Below, in pieces: positions 1-5,603 of a DNA stretch of 6,248 nt (the first letter of the stretch is position 1; every line of letters begins with the position of its first letter). Origin of the DNA: Chloroflexi bacterium RBG_16_57_11 (GTDB lineage Bacteria > Chloroflexota > Anaerolineae > Anaerolineales > UBA4823); assembly GCA_001795165.1 (NCBI GenBank), contig MGNS01000053.1, positions 6,828-13,075 of the forward strand, written 5' to 3'. A program made the translations under genes and the position numbers. Under the pieces are notes generated by a model that saw nothing but the letters and a program-made list of their open reading frames with translations, ran no database searches and had not been told where the DNA came from.

Positions 1-678
1 GATATGTTGACCTCAGACGAACGCTGGGATGTAGTGTTCTATATGTGGCGCTTTTCCACCAATGCCGACACCCTCGCTATTGGTAAGAATCTCTACGAGG
101 CAGACTGCGCAGCCTGCCATGGGGAGGATGGTGTGGGCAAAGTATTGGGTGCGGCTGATTTCACCGACCTGCGGTTTGTGGATGACCGTGCACCTCGAGA
201 TTTCTACCTGACTGTCACGCAGGGAAAGGGTTCTATGCCAGCCTGGCAGGGGCGTCTGTCGCAGGACGAACGATGGGCGGTAATTGATTATCTGCGCACG
301 TTCTCATATGACGCAAGCCTACCTGTAGAGACTGCCGCGGAGCCTCAAGCGCAGCCCACCATCGTCGAGGTTGCTTGCACAACCACCTACCTTTCTCAAT
401 CTAACCCATTCCCCTGGGACGATGCGACCGCTATCAATGCGGGAAATACGATCTACAGCCAATCCTGCGCTGTGTGTCACAGCGTGGACGGATCAAGAGC
501 CCTGCCAGGGGCGCCTGACCTCACTACCGCTGAGATGCAAGACGAATTACGCTCCAATAGCGGAGAGTTCCTATGCATCACGGCCGAGGGTCGAGGTGCG
601 ATGCCCGGTTGGAAAGAAACGCTTTCGGTTGAGCAAATGTGGCAGGTGTTGACCTATATAGGCATGTTCGGCAAATAG
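1..678 (+). CDS. Multi-domain c-type cytochrome, 3' part (5' end outside window)
   Basis: An exported electron carrier with covalently bound haem, presumably acting outside the cytoplasmic membrane. The frame is open from base 1, and the 225 visible residues hold two complete class I cytochrome c domains. The haem sites are CAACH at residues 36-40 (bases 106-120) and CAVCH at 156-160 (466-480). The likely axial Met ligands are in GSMPAW (Met79) and GAMPGW (Met201). Each domain ends in a similar helix, LSQDERWAVIDYLRTFS and LSVEQMWQVLTYIGMFG. Residues 3-19, LTSDERWDVVFYMWRFS, copy that helix, so a third domain must lie upstream and the ATG at base 4 is internal. A linker of about 35 residues, rich in Pro, Ala and Glu, separates the domains. 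The signal peptide would be upstream and is not seen. Its redox partner is unknown; no oxidase or reductase gene is in view. Confidence 0.93.
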   Translation, partial: DMLTSDERWDVVFYMWRFSTNADTLAIGKNLYEADCAACHGEDGVGKVLGAADFTDLRFVDDRAPRDFYLTVTQGKGSMPAWQGRLSQDERWAVIDYLRTFSYDASLPVETAAEPQAQPTIVEVACTTTYLSQSNPFPWDDATAINAGNTIYSQSCAVCHSVDGSRALPGAPDLTTAEMQDELRSNSGEFLCITAEGRGAMPGWKETLSVEQMWQVLTYIGMFGK

Positions 679-873
679 CGTCTAGGCAATTTTATTTACT
701 ACCTTATTTTTGGGAGGTGAAATCGAAGGCCTCCCAGTGGAAAACCGCGCTCTGTTCTTTTTCCCTGGCAATGGCCTAAAAAAGCGATAAACTCATCTGA
801 CACGGCCTGCTGATAGCTTGATAATGCAATAAGTTGCTGAGTGCTGGCCGGAGCGGTTCTCATTTAGCCCTTT
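679..873. other. Intergenic spacer without recognisable gene
   Basis: This spacer separates the convergent ends of the cytochrome gene (plus) and the first GyrI-like gene (minus). I see no coding frame with a ribosome site. A 7-bp inverted repeat, TGGGAGG (711-717) with CCTCCCA (730-736), is the only clear structure. It has no T-tract on the correct side for either strand, so termination here is not shown. Confidence 0.6.
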
Positions 874-1335
874 CTAATCTTTCAGCGGAAAGACAATCAG
901 AGTCTGCAGCCCATCAACCGGCGTATCCATCGGTGAGTTAAGATAGAATTCGATCGCCACGCCAGTTGCTTCGCGACCGCTGGCTTTTACAAATTCCGTC
1001 AACGCCTCATAACCGGATCCCATCCCCTGATACGGCCCGGTGTACAGCACCGAAGCCCGCCAGCCGCCCGGGATCTCGCCCGATTGGATCTCCCCACGCC
1101 CAGGCAGCGCCTTGCCAACCGGAAAGCCGAGCTCAGTATCCAGGTGTTGCATGTCCATGTTGTAATAGGCCGCGAACGGGGGACCGGCCGGCGACTCGCC
1201 TAGCTCGCCCAGGTATTGAGCAATTGCGCCATATACACGTCCCACCAGCGCGGGCAGCTCAGCTTCAGTAGTGAACGTCCGGATCGATAGGACAGGCTGT
1301 GCCTCTTTTTGCACTAATTTGCAGGTTAACGCCAT
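874..1335 (-). CDS. GyrI-like / effector-binding-fold protein, copy A
   Basis: A stand-alone 153-residue protein of the GyrI-like small-molecule-binding fold, also found as the C-terminal domain of AraC- and MerR-type regulators such as BmrR and in E. coli SbmC (GyrI). There is no DNA-binding helix-turn-helix, no signal peptide and no membrane segment, so it should be a cytosolic ligand-binding protein. Visible motifs are YYNMDM (57-62), GFPVGKALPGRGE (70-82), EIPGGW (87-92), the helix YEALTEFVKASG (109-120) and IEFYLNSP (128-135), which holds the conserved pocket Glu129. Family roles include drug sensing, gyrase inhibition and hydrolysis of cyclopropane-bearing genotoxins; which applies here cannot be told. 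The ATG is preceded by AAGGAG about 7 bases away. It lies downstream of its paralogue on the same strand across an 82-base gap and is probably co-transcribed with it. Confidence 0.85.
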   Translation of the reverse strand: MALTCKLVQKEAQPVLSIRTFTTEAELPALVGRVYGAIAQYLGELGESPAGPPFAAYYNMDMQHLDTELGFPVGKALPGRGEIQSGEIPGGWRASVLYTGPYQGMGSGYEALTEFVKASGREATGVAIEFYLNSPMDTPVDGLQTLIVFPLKD

Positions 1336-1401
1336 CGTATTTCTCCTTCTATCTCGGGCAATCTTTTACCTAATAGGCGCTGTTTTGATAATGATTTTGA
1401 T

Positions 1402-1417
1402 TCGTCATAGGTGACGA
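1402..1417 (-). repeat. Short hairpin between the GyrI-like genes
   Basis: TCGTCA (1402-1407) and TGACGA (1412-1417) form a perfect 6-bp stem around a 4-base loop. It touches the stop codon of the upstream minus-strand gene. No T-run follows it on the minus strand, so it is not a standard terminator. It could slow exonucleases or be chance. Confidence 0.3.
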
Positions 1418-1879
1418 TCAGGATTTTAGCGGGAACATAATCAGCGTTTGCGCCTGCTCTGGTGAAAGCCCCGAAGGATCATTGAGATACATCTCGTAAG
1501 CCACCCCGGTAGGCTCGTGGCCGCTGGCTTTAACAAACTCGGTTAATGCCTGGTAAGCCGGGGTCATGGCGTCGTACCGCCCGGTGAAGAACAGTGTCGC
1601 CTGCCAGCCACCCGGGATCTCGCTGGGCTGGACTTCGCCACGTCCAGGCAGCGCTCGCCCCACCGGAAAGCCGATTTCGACGTCCAGGTCATTCATATCC
1701 ATATTGTAGAAGGCTGCAAATGGCATCCCGGCAGGCGCTTCACCAAGCTCCCCCAGGTATTTCGCCACCGAGCCAAAGCAGCGGCCCATCAATTCGGGCA
1801 TAGCTTGAACGACAGAGCGAGAGCGGATTGAAAGTACAGGTTGGGCTTCTTTTTGGGTTAGTTCGCAATTGTAGTCCAT
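1418..1879 (-). CDS. GyrI-like / effector-binding-fold protein, copy B
   Basis: The promoter-proximal member of a tandem pair, also 153 residues and collinear with copy A without gaps (about 95 of 153 positions identical by hand count). The shared blocks are QKEAQPVLSIR (9-19), the stretch YLGELGE (41-47), FYNMDM (57-62), GFPVGRALPGRGE (70-82), EIPGGW (87-92), the helix ALTEFVKASG (111-120) and YEMYLNDP with pocket Glu129. Differences cluster at residues 20-40, 93-110 and 134-143, the last just after the Glu strand, so the two may bind different ligands. The fold is known for drug sensing and for SbmC-type gyrase protection; no helix-turn-helix is present. The start at 1879 is supported by TAAGGAG about 8 bases upstream. 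Transcription probably begins in the control region near 1959, where a palindromic operator lies. Confidence 0.86.
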   Translation of the reverse strand: MDYNCELTQKEAQPVLSIRSRSVVQAMPELMGRCFGSVAKYLGELGEAPAGMPFAAFYNMDMNDLDVEIGFPVGRALPGRGEVQPSEIPGGWQATLFFTGRYDAMTPAYQALTEFVKASGHEPTGVAYEMYLNDPSGLSPEQAQTLIMFPLKS

Positions 1880-1910
1880 GGGTATTCTCCTTATCTTTTT
1901 TGATAATCAC

Positions 1911-1939
1911 TTGACATTCGGGATATTGGGGGGTACAAT
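1911..1939 (+). promoter_or_regulatory. Sigma-70 promoter for the small membrane-protein gene
   Basis: TTGACA (1911-1916), a 17-base spacer and TACAAT (1934-1939) match the sigma-70 consensus at 11 of 12 positions with ideal spacing. The predicted start is near 1946, giving a leader of about 90 bases before the gene at 2036. The start point falls at the edge of the palindrome at 1947-1968, so a bound repressor should block initiation. Confidence 0.75.
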
Positions 1940-1946
1940 GACCCTT

Positions 1947-1968
1947 AATTAGAACTTACGTTCTAATT
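1947..1968. promoter_or_regulatory. Palindromic operator between divergent genes
   Basis: AATTAGAAC (1947-1955) and GTTCTAATT (1960-1968) are perfect inverted 9-base arms around the spacer TTAC. The site covers the predicted start of the plus-strand promoter and overlaps a possible minus-strand -10. The 22-bp even-centred symmetry is typical of TetR-family operators. The core GAAC-N4-GTTC also equals the core of the Gram-positive type of LexA box. Which protein binds is not decided by the sequence, and no regulator gene is in the window. Confidence 0.7.
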
Positions 1969-1971
1969 ATA
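1966..1971 (-). promoter_or_regulatory. Possible -10 element for the GyrI-like pair
   Basis: Read on the minus strand these bases are TATAAT, a perfect -10 hexamer, placing a start near 1959 and a leader of about 80 bases before the gene at 1879. A convincing -35 is lacking: 17 bases upstream the sequence is TGTACT. The hexamer overlaps the right arm of the palindrome, so one repressor could control both directions. Confidence 0.4.
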
Positions 1972-2035
1972 TCATACCTTTGAATCTTAGTACAGGTATT
2001 TGGAACGCCCACACGGTGCAGGAGGCAGGTGCGCC

Positions 2036-2293
2036 ATGGAGTATGATGAAATAGATCAATACGTAGATCAGTTATTTCGCGAAAAAGATCCGGCGGCCGC
2101 CGATGAATTGATTAACAGCCTGATGCTCGCCCGGGATAGGCGCCGCAGCCCGAAGGAAGAAAGTTGGAAGGAATATAACAGCCAGACGTCAATATACACG
2201 CAATCTTCAATGCGTGGCCTGACCTGCGCCGAGTGGATATTGATCGCTGCGATTGGCATGGGGCTGGTCCTGTTGATGATGATTAAAGCGTAA
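2036..2293 (+). CDS. Small protein with a C-terminal membrane anchor, unknown function
   Basis: An 85-residue protein I do not recognise. Residues 1-30 are acidic and probably helical (MEYDEIDQYVDQLF onward), 33-41 are basic (RDRRRSPKE), 42-60 are polar, and about 66-83 form one hydrophobic segment ending in KA. This is the plan of a single-pass, tail-anchored protein with a cytoplasmic N-terminus. The ATG at 2036 is preferred because AGGAGG (2020-2025) lies 10 bases before it; an in-frame TTG at 2000 would add 12 residues but has no ribosome site. It is driven by the strong promoter at 1911-1939 and diverges from the GyrI-like genes across the shared palindrome, so it may be induced with them. 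The gene is supported by its promoter, ribosome site and coherent protein layout rather than by a known family. Confidence 0.68.
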   Translation: MEYDEIDQYVDQLFREKDPAAADELINSLMLARDRRRSPKEESWKEYNSQTSIYTQSSMRGLTCAEWILIAAIGMGLVLLMMIKA

Positions 2294-2428
2294 TTGTCGA
2301 TATTGACAGCAGCCGTCGTAAGACTGTTTGATCGCACCGAGCGGCAATCCCCCGGCCCAAGCGTAGGCATGAAGTTATTCATCACCCTATTGGTTATCCT
2401 GTTGGGTGACGAATGAAGCCTGCAAAAT

Positions 2429-2443
2429 GTGATCGTATCACAA
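2429..2443 (-). terminator. Weak candidate terminator of the ABM gene
   Basis: TGTGAT and ATCACA form a perfect 6-bp stem with a 3-base loop. On the minus strand it begins about 10 bases after the stop codon of the ABM-fold gene and is followed by TTTT. The stem is short and AT-rich, so termination would be inefficient. On the plus strand it lies well downstream of the small membrane-protein gene. Confidence 0.3.
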
Positions 2444-2453
2444 AGGCAGATGT

Positions 2454-2747
2454 CTAATCCATCATCATCACCTCGTGGTTCTCCACCGAGGGTGGGCCCT
2501 TGAAAAAGGGCGCGAGTTGAGCCATTACATCACGGTAGTACTCGCTTGGCTGGTCGCTCGCCGCACGATCCTCCTCTGTTTCCCAGAATGTGATCGAAAT
2601 GCCCTTGCCAGTCTGATCGCCTAATAGAAGATAGCCCTTATAACCCTTCTGTCGACTGGCAGTCGGTAGCATCTTGTCCCGTAGGATGCCTAAGACATCG
2701 TCCATTTTCTCGGGAGAAATTTGGCTGAATGTCACTCTTGCATACAT
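2454..2747 (-). CDS. ABM-fold (antibiotic biosynthesis monooxygenase-like) protein
   Basis: A 97-residue protein of the dimeric alpha/beta-barrel ABM superfamily, whose members are small cytosolic homodimers that oxidise quinol-like substrates, degrade haem or have no known activity. The order fits: strand MYARVTFSQI (1-10), helix 12-31 (PEKMDDVLGI onward), strand KGYLLLGD (37-44), strand GISITFWETEED (49-60) and a last helix, EYYRDVMAQLAPFF (69-82). No residue visible here fixes a reaction. The start at 2747 is chosen because AGGAG (2756-2760) lies 8 bases before this ATG; an ATG at 2771 would add eight residues and place the ribosome site inside the gene. A possible minus-strand promoter is at 2789-2818. 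The gene stands alone, convergent with the small membrane-protein gene and divergent from the aldolase unit. Confidence 0.82.
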   Translation of the reverse strand: MYARVTFSQISPEKMDDVLGILRDKMLPTASRQKGYKGYLLLGDQTGKGISITFWETEEDRAASDQPSEYYRDVMAQLAPFFKGPPSVENHEVMMMD

Positions 2748-2788
2748 GATTAGCGCTCCTTTTTCGGTCATGAGTCACCTGGTCTGGT

Positions 2789-2818
2789 ATTCCACTCCAC
2801 CAGCTGTAAATATGTCAA
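2789..2818 (-). promoter_or_regulatory. Candidate promoter of the ABM gene
   Basis: On the minus strand, TTGACA (2813-2818), an 18-base spacer and TGGAAT (2789-2794, four of six matches) form a plausible sigma-70 promoter. The start would be near 2782, about 35 bases before the gene start at 2747. The perfect -35 carries the call; the -10 is weak. Confidence 0.45.
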
Positions 2819-2839
2819 AGACCAAGCTCGAGTGGTGTA

Positions 2840-2912
2840 TGCCAATAAAATATATATTACAATATCCATCTTATATATCCTAATTAATGAATATTTTCAC
2901 ATCTTCGAATTC
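2840..2912. other. AT-rich stretch between divergent genes
   Basis: This is a run of markedly AT-rich sequence inside the roughly 300-base gap between the ABM gene and the aldolase gene, including TATATATTACAATAT-like words. No open frame with a ribosome site is present. It may act as UP-element-like or easily melted DNA; no specific site is recognisable. Confidence 0.4.
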
Positions 2913-2980
2913 ACAGGATTGGAGAGTCGAATTGTTCCTTTCACGACTGGTTGAGACGAAAACGCGCTACCCTCTGCTCG

Positions 2981-2989
2981 TGTTATAAT
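2981..2989 (+). promoter_or_regulatory. Extended -10 promoter of the aldolase unit
   Basis: TGTTATAAT is a perfect TATAAT (2984-2989) with the TGn extension, which can function without a good -35. No -35 match exists at 16-18 bases. The predicted start is near 2996, leaving a leader of about 57 bases before the aldolase ATG. No terminator or riboswitch-like fold is evident in the leader. Confidence 0.6.
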
Positions 2990-3052
2990 CTTTCGTTTGG
3001 AAATATGATATTCACAACTTATCATCACAAAACCTTTTAAGGAGTTTGTTTT

Positions 3053-4474
3053 ATGAGCACGACTGAGATGCAAGACCTCTTAACGTTGGTGGGAAACAGT
3101 TTCGACGTCGAAGACAGTAAAGCTGTCATCCACAACGTAGCCAGGCTACGCGCGGACATCTACAAGCTGGCCGAGGTCGGCGCGCTGGAAAGCGGCCCAC
3201 TTCAGGGCATGGCGCGCTACCTGGTGCGCCATGCGGCCCTGGCCCTGGGGATCATCCCTGCCTCGATACAGGATCTGTACGCTGCTCGCGGCCGTGGCGA
3301 AGTCCCCAACACCTTTACCGTCCCGGCGATCAACCTGCGCGCGCTGACCTTCGAAGCTGCCCGCGCCGTCTTTCGCGCCGCTCGGGCGCTCGACGCCGGC
3401 CCGTACATCTTCGAGATCGCCCGCTCAGAGATTGGCTACACCGATCAGCGCCCAGCGGAGTACGTCACCAGTGTTCTCGCCGGGGCGATTGCAGAAGGCT
3501 ACGTGGGTCCAGTCTTCATCCAGGGCGACCACTTCCAGGTCTCTGCCAAGCGCTACGCCAGTGATCCCGAGGCCGAGGTCAGGTCAGTGAAAGAGCTGAT
3601 CGTGGAAGCCATCGCAGCCGGTTTTTACAACATCGACATCGATACCTCCACACTGGTCGATATGACCAAGACCACCACCCCTGAGCAACAGGCATTAAAT
3701 ACCGGTCTCTCAGCCATGTACACGGCCTATATCCGCTCGCTGGAGCCAAGGGGCGTCACCATTTCGGTTGGCGGCGAGATCGGCGAGGTCGGCGGGCACA
3801 ACTCCACCGAAGAAGAGCTGTGCGCCTACTTCGACGGTTATTACTCTGAGCTGGAGAAGATCGCTCCGGAGGCCGCCGGCATCAGCAAGATCAGCATCCA
3901 GACCGGCACTTCCCACGGCGGTGTGGTTCTGCCGGATGGCTCGATTGCACAGGTGAGCGTTGATTTCGATACCTTGCTCAAGCTGAGCCGGATCGCCCGC
4001 GATGAATATGGCATGGGCGGGGTGGTGCAGCACGGCGCCTCCACGCTACCGGAGGACGCCTTCGGTAAGTTCGTCGAATCCGAAGCCGTGGAGGTCCACC
4101 TGGCGACCAACTTCCAGACCATGCTTTTCGACCGCCTGCCTGATGAGCTGCGTGCTGAGATGTACGCTTACCTGGACGAGAAGAACGCGGCTGAGCGCAA
4201 GCCGGGCATGACCGATGAGCAGTTCTATTACAAGACGCGCAAGAACGCGGTCGGTCCGTTCAAGAAGCAGACCTGGAATATGTCCGCCGAAAAGAAAGCA
4301 GAGATTGGCCAGGCCTGGGAAGCACAGTTTACCAAGCTGTTCACCTTGCTCGGTCTGGGTGGCACGCGCAAATATGTCGACCAGACCATCAAGCCTGTGG
4401 CCGTGAAGCCGAGCCATAAATATTACCTGGGCGAGGCAGCCGGCGAAGAAGACGTTTCCGATCTGGCAGACTGA
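3053..4474 (+). CDS. Class II (zinc) fructose-bisphosphate-type aldolase, long form
   Basis: A cytosolic metal-dependent aldolase, by family splitting fructose 1,6-bisphosphate into dihydroxyacetone phosphate and glyceraldehyde 3-phosphate, or the reverse in gluconeogenesis. At 473 residues it is much longer than E. coli FbaA (about 359) or GatY (about 284), with roughly 80 N-terminal and 100 C-terminal extra residues. The barrel core is clear: FIQGDHFQV with Asp159 and zinc ligand His160, NIDIDTSTLVD (193-203), GGEIGEVGG (240-248), GTSHGG with His288 and VQHGAS with His327. The region matching the canonical NxDT phosphate motif reads VHLATN (348-353), and the catalytic-loop glutamates after GG are replaced by HNSTEEE. 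The substrate is therefore less certain than the fold. AAGGAG (3039-3044) sits 8 bases before the ATG. It is the first gene of a unit with the Nudix and small membrane genes. Confidence 0.88.
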   Translation: MSTTEMQDLLTLVGNSFDVEDSKAVIHNVARLRADIYKLAEVGALESGPLQGMARYLVRHAALALGIIPASIQDLYAARGRGEVPNTFTVPAINLRALTFEAARAVFRAARALDAGPYIFEIARSEIGYTDQRPAEYVTSVLAGAIAEGYVGPVFIQGDHFQVSAKRYASDPEAEVRSVKELIVEAIAAGFYNIDIDTSTLVDMTKTTTPEQQALNTGLSAMYTAYIRSLEPRGVTISVGGEIGEVGGHNSTEEELCAYFDGYYSELEKIAPEAAGISKISIQTGTSHGGVVLPDGSIAQVSVDFDTLLKLSRIARDEYGMGGVVQHGASTLPEDAFGKFVESEAVEVHLATNFQTMLFDRLPDELRAEMYAYLDEKNAAERKPGMTDEQFYYKTRKNAVGPFKKQTWNMSAEKKAEIGQAWEAQFTKLFTLLGLGGTRKYVDQTIKPVAVKPSHKYYLGEAAGEEDVSDLAD

Positions 4475-4531
4475 ATAATTTAGGTGCAATTATCAGTGCA
4501 ACGCACCTGGCCTGCACCTGACCTGACAAAA

Positions 4532-5029
4532 ATGCCCGCCTCCGACCAGGGAACTTTATCCGCTCGCTACACGCAGGTGCCGCGCGTGCTTGTCTTCCTC
4601 ACCCAGGGGGAAAGTGTTCTGCTCATCCGGGGTGCGGCGCATAAGCGCCTGTGGGCAAATCTGTATAACGGGATCGGCGGGCACATCGAGCGGTCTGAAG
4701 GCATCCTGGGGGCAGCTCGTCGCGAATTGTACGAAGAGACGGGGTTGCGAGCCGATCTTTGGCTGTGCGGGGTGATCACTATCGACACCGGGCAAGAGAC
4801 GGGGGTCGGTGTATATGTTTTCCGCGGCGAGCACCCGGTTGGAGAGCTGAGAGCTTCCAGCGAAGGCACACCCGAATGGGTCTCAAGATCAAACCTGGCA
4901 GAGCTGCCGCTGGTCGAAGATTTGTATCAGTTGTTGCCACGCGTCCTGGAATTGCAGCCCGGTGAGCCACCCTTCTCGGCTCATACCAGCTATGACGCGC
5001 AAGGCCGCCTCCAGATGCGCTTTGATTAA
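4532..5029 (+). CDS. Nudix hydrolase (MutT-like)
   Basis: A cytosolic Mg-dependent pyrophosphohydrolase that cleaves nucleoside diphosphates linked to another group; the exact substrate (oxidised nucleotide, nucleotide sugar or cofactor) is not shown. With an ATG start at 4532 it has 165 residues. The Nudix box GX5EX7REUXEEXGU is complete at residues 50-72, with Gly50, Glu56, Arg64, Glu65, Glu68, Glu69 and Gly71. It is preceded by the typical strand RVLVFLTQGESVLLIRG and the segment WANLYNGIGG. The C-terminus ends in YDAQGRLQMRFD. The start is uncertain: the ATG lacks a ribosome site, while an in-frame GTG at 4496 has AGGTG 9 bases upstream and would add 12 residues; a GTG at 4484 is less likely. 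It follows the aldolase with no terminator between and is probably co-transcribed. Confidence 0.88.
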   Translation: MPASDQGTLSARYTQVPRVLVFLTQGESVLLIRGAAHKRLWANLYNGIGGHIERSEGILGAARRELYEETGLRADLWLCGVITIDTGQETGVGVYVFRGEHPVGELRASSEGTPEWVSRSNLAELPLVEDLYQLLPRVLELQPGEPPFSAHTSYDAQGRLQMRFD

Positions 5030-5141
5030 GCCCCACCCTATAAAACCTCCTGGCCGGTTGGCACACAACGGTATTGAGCCGATCGCCAATTACGCGACAT
5101 CTTCCGACCTGCAGCGTAAATGGTTGTATACGGAGGTCGAA

Positions 5142-5372
5142 ATGAGTGCTACGAGCGAAAAGAAACACGTACCCTGGTATTTGTGGCCGTTTTGGGCGGT
5201 CTGGCATCTGGTGGAGATCATCCTGAAATTGACCGGGCGTTTCCTGGCAGTGATCCTGGGACTTGTATTGATGTTTGCCGGTGTATTGGTGAGCCTGACG
5301 GTGATCGGCGCGATCATCGGCGTGCCGCTGTTTATTATCGGGTTACTGCTGGTTTTCCGCGGGCTGTTCTGA
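5142..5372 (+). CDS. Small two-helix inner-membrane protein, unknown function
   Basis: A 76-residue hydrophobic protein without a recognised family. Residues 1-9 are polar and charged. Residues 11-31 are strikingly aromatic (PWYLWPFWAVWHLVEIILKL) and may lie along the membrane as an amphipathic helix. Two membrane spans follow at about 34-54 and 56-74, separated only by a short Gly/Pro turn (GAIIGVP), so they form a tight hairpin. The protein ends in FRGLF. GGAGG (5132-5136) lies 5 bases before the ATG, which decides the start. The gene sits 112 bases after the Nudix gene with no promoter seen between, and it is closed by the terminator at 5395-5431, so it is likely the last gene of the aldolase unit. 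Its role there is unknown. Confidence 0.8.
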   Translation: MSATSEKKHVPWYLWPFWAVWHLVEIILKLTGRFLAVILGLVLMFAGVLVSLTVIGAIIGVPLFIIGLLLVFRGLF

Positions 5373-5394
5373 CCAAGCCGCATCACAATGACGA

Positions 5395-5431
5395 AGACGG
5401 GAGGTTGGTTTCCAACCTCCCGTCTATTTTT
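5395..5431 (+). terminator. Strong intrinsic terminator of the aldolase unit
   Basis: GACGGGAGGTTGG (5396-5408) pairs perfectly with CCAACCTCCCGTC (5412-5424) around a TTT loop, with one further A-T pair at the base, and is followed by TATTTTT. The GC-rich 13-14-bp stem plus T-tract is a textbook Rho-independent terminator, starting 22 bases after the last stop codon. Confidence 0.93.
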
Positions 5432-5447
5432 CTGGTATGATTGCCCT

Positions 5448-5476
5448 TTGTTGTTAAAACCTTACCGGTGTAAAAT
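5448..5476 (+). promoter_or_regulatory. Weak candidate promoter upstream of rarD
   Basis: TTGTTG (5448-5453), a 17-base spacer and TAAAAT (5471-5476, five of six matches) form the best sigma-70 candidate between the terminator and rarD. The -35 matches only three of six. If used, the leader would be about 155 bases and would contain the long palindrome at 5551-5603. Confidence 0.3.
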
Positions 5477-5550
5477 ATTAAAGCCGCTCGAACTTTTCAG
5501 ACCACCTACAATTATCTAGCAGGTCTTAAAAAGTCCAACCGAGGAACAGT

Positions 5551-5603
5551 CGGAATACACGGAATAAATGGAAATAAATTTTCCGTTGATTCCGTGTGTT
5601 CCG
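5551..5603. repeat. 53-bp near-perfect palindrome, REP/MITE-like
   Basis: Bases 5551-5574 pair with 5580-5603 around the loop TAAAT. Of 24 stem positions, 21 are Watson-Crick, two are G-T wobble (5556-5598 and 5569-5585) and one is an A-G mismatch (5566-5588). The arms are built from the words ACACGGAAT and ATTCCGTGT, with further GGAA/TTCC steps. It has no T-tract and codes for nothing. Intergenic elements made of such CACGGA/TCCGTG words are, as I recall, often multi-copy in bacterial genomes; copy number here cannot be seen. Confidence 0.75.

Noticed and set aside
711..736. Inverted repeat TGGGAGG/CCTCCCA as a terminator between convergent genes
   Set aside because: The T-run precedes the stem on the plus strand and the minus strand has As after it, so neither strand has a T-tract in the right place.
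2000..2035. TTG start extending the small membrane protein by 12 residues
   Set aside because: No ribosome site precedes it, whereas AGGAGG is well placed for the ATG at 2036 and would be internal to the longer form.
2429..2443. CRP/FNR-like site (TGTGA...TCACA)
   Set aside because: The half-sites are 5 bases apart rather than 6, and the site lies downstream of genes on both strands, not at a promoter.
2951..2956. TTGAGA as the -35 of the aldolase promoter
   Set aside because: It is 27 bases from the TATAAT, far beyond the usual 16-18; the extended -10 explains the promoter better.
4046..4489. Long antisense reading frame opposite the aldolase
   Set aside because: It is the complement of a well-supported conserved gene, has no ribosome site of note and no recognisable protein features.
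5551..5603. CRISPR-like repeat array suggested by recurring CGGAAT/ATTCCG words
   Set aside because: The words are arranged as one inverted palindrome, with no regular direct repeats and spacers.
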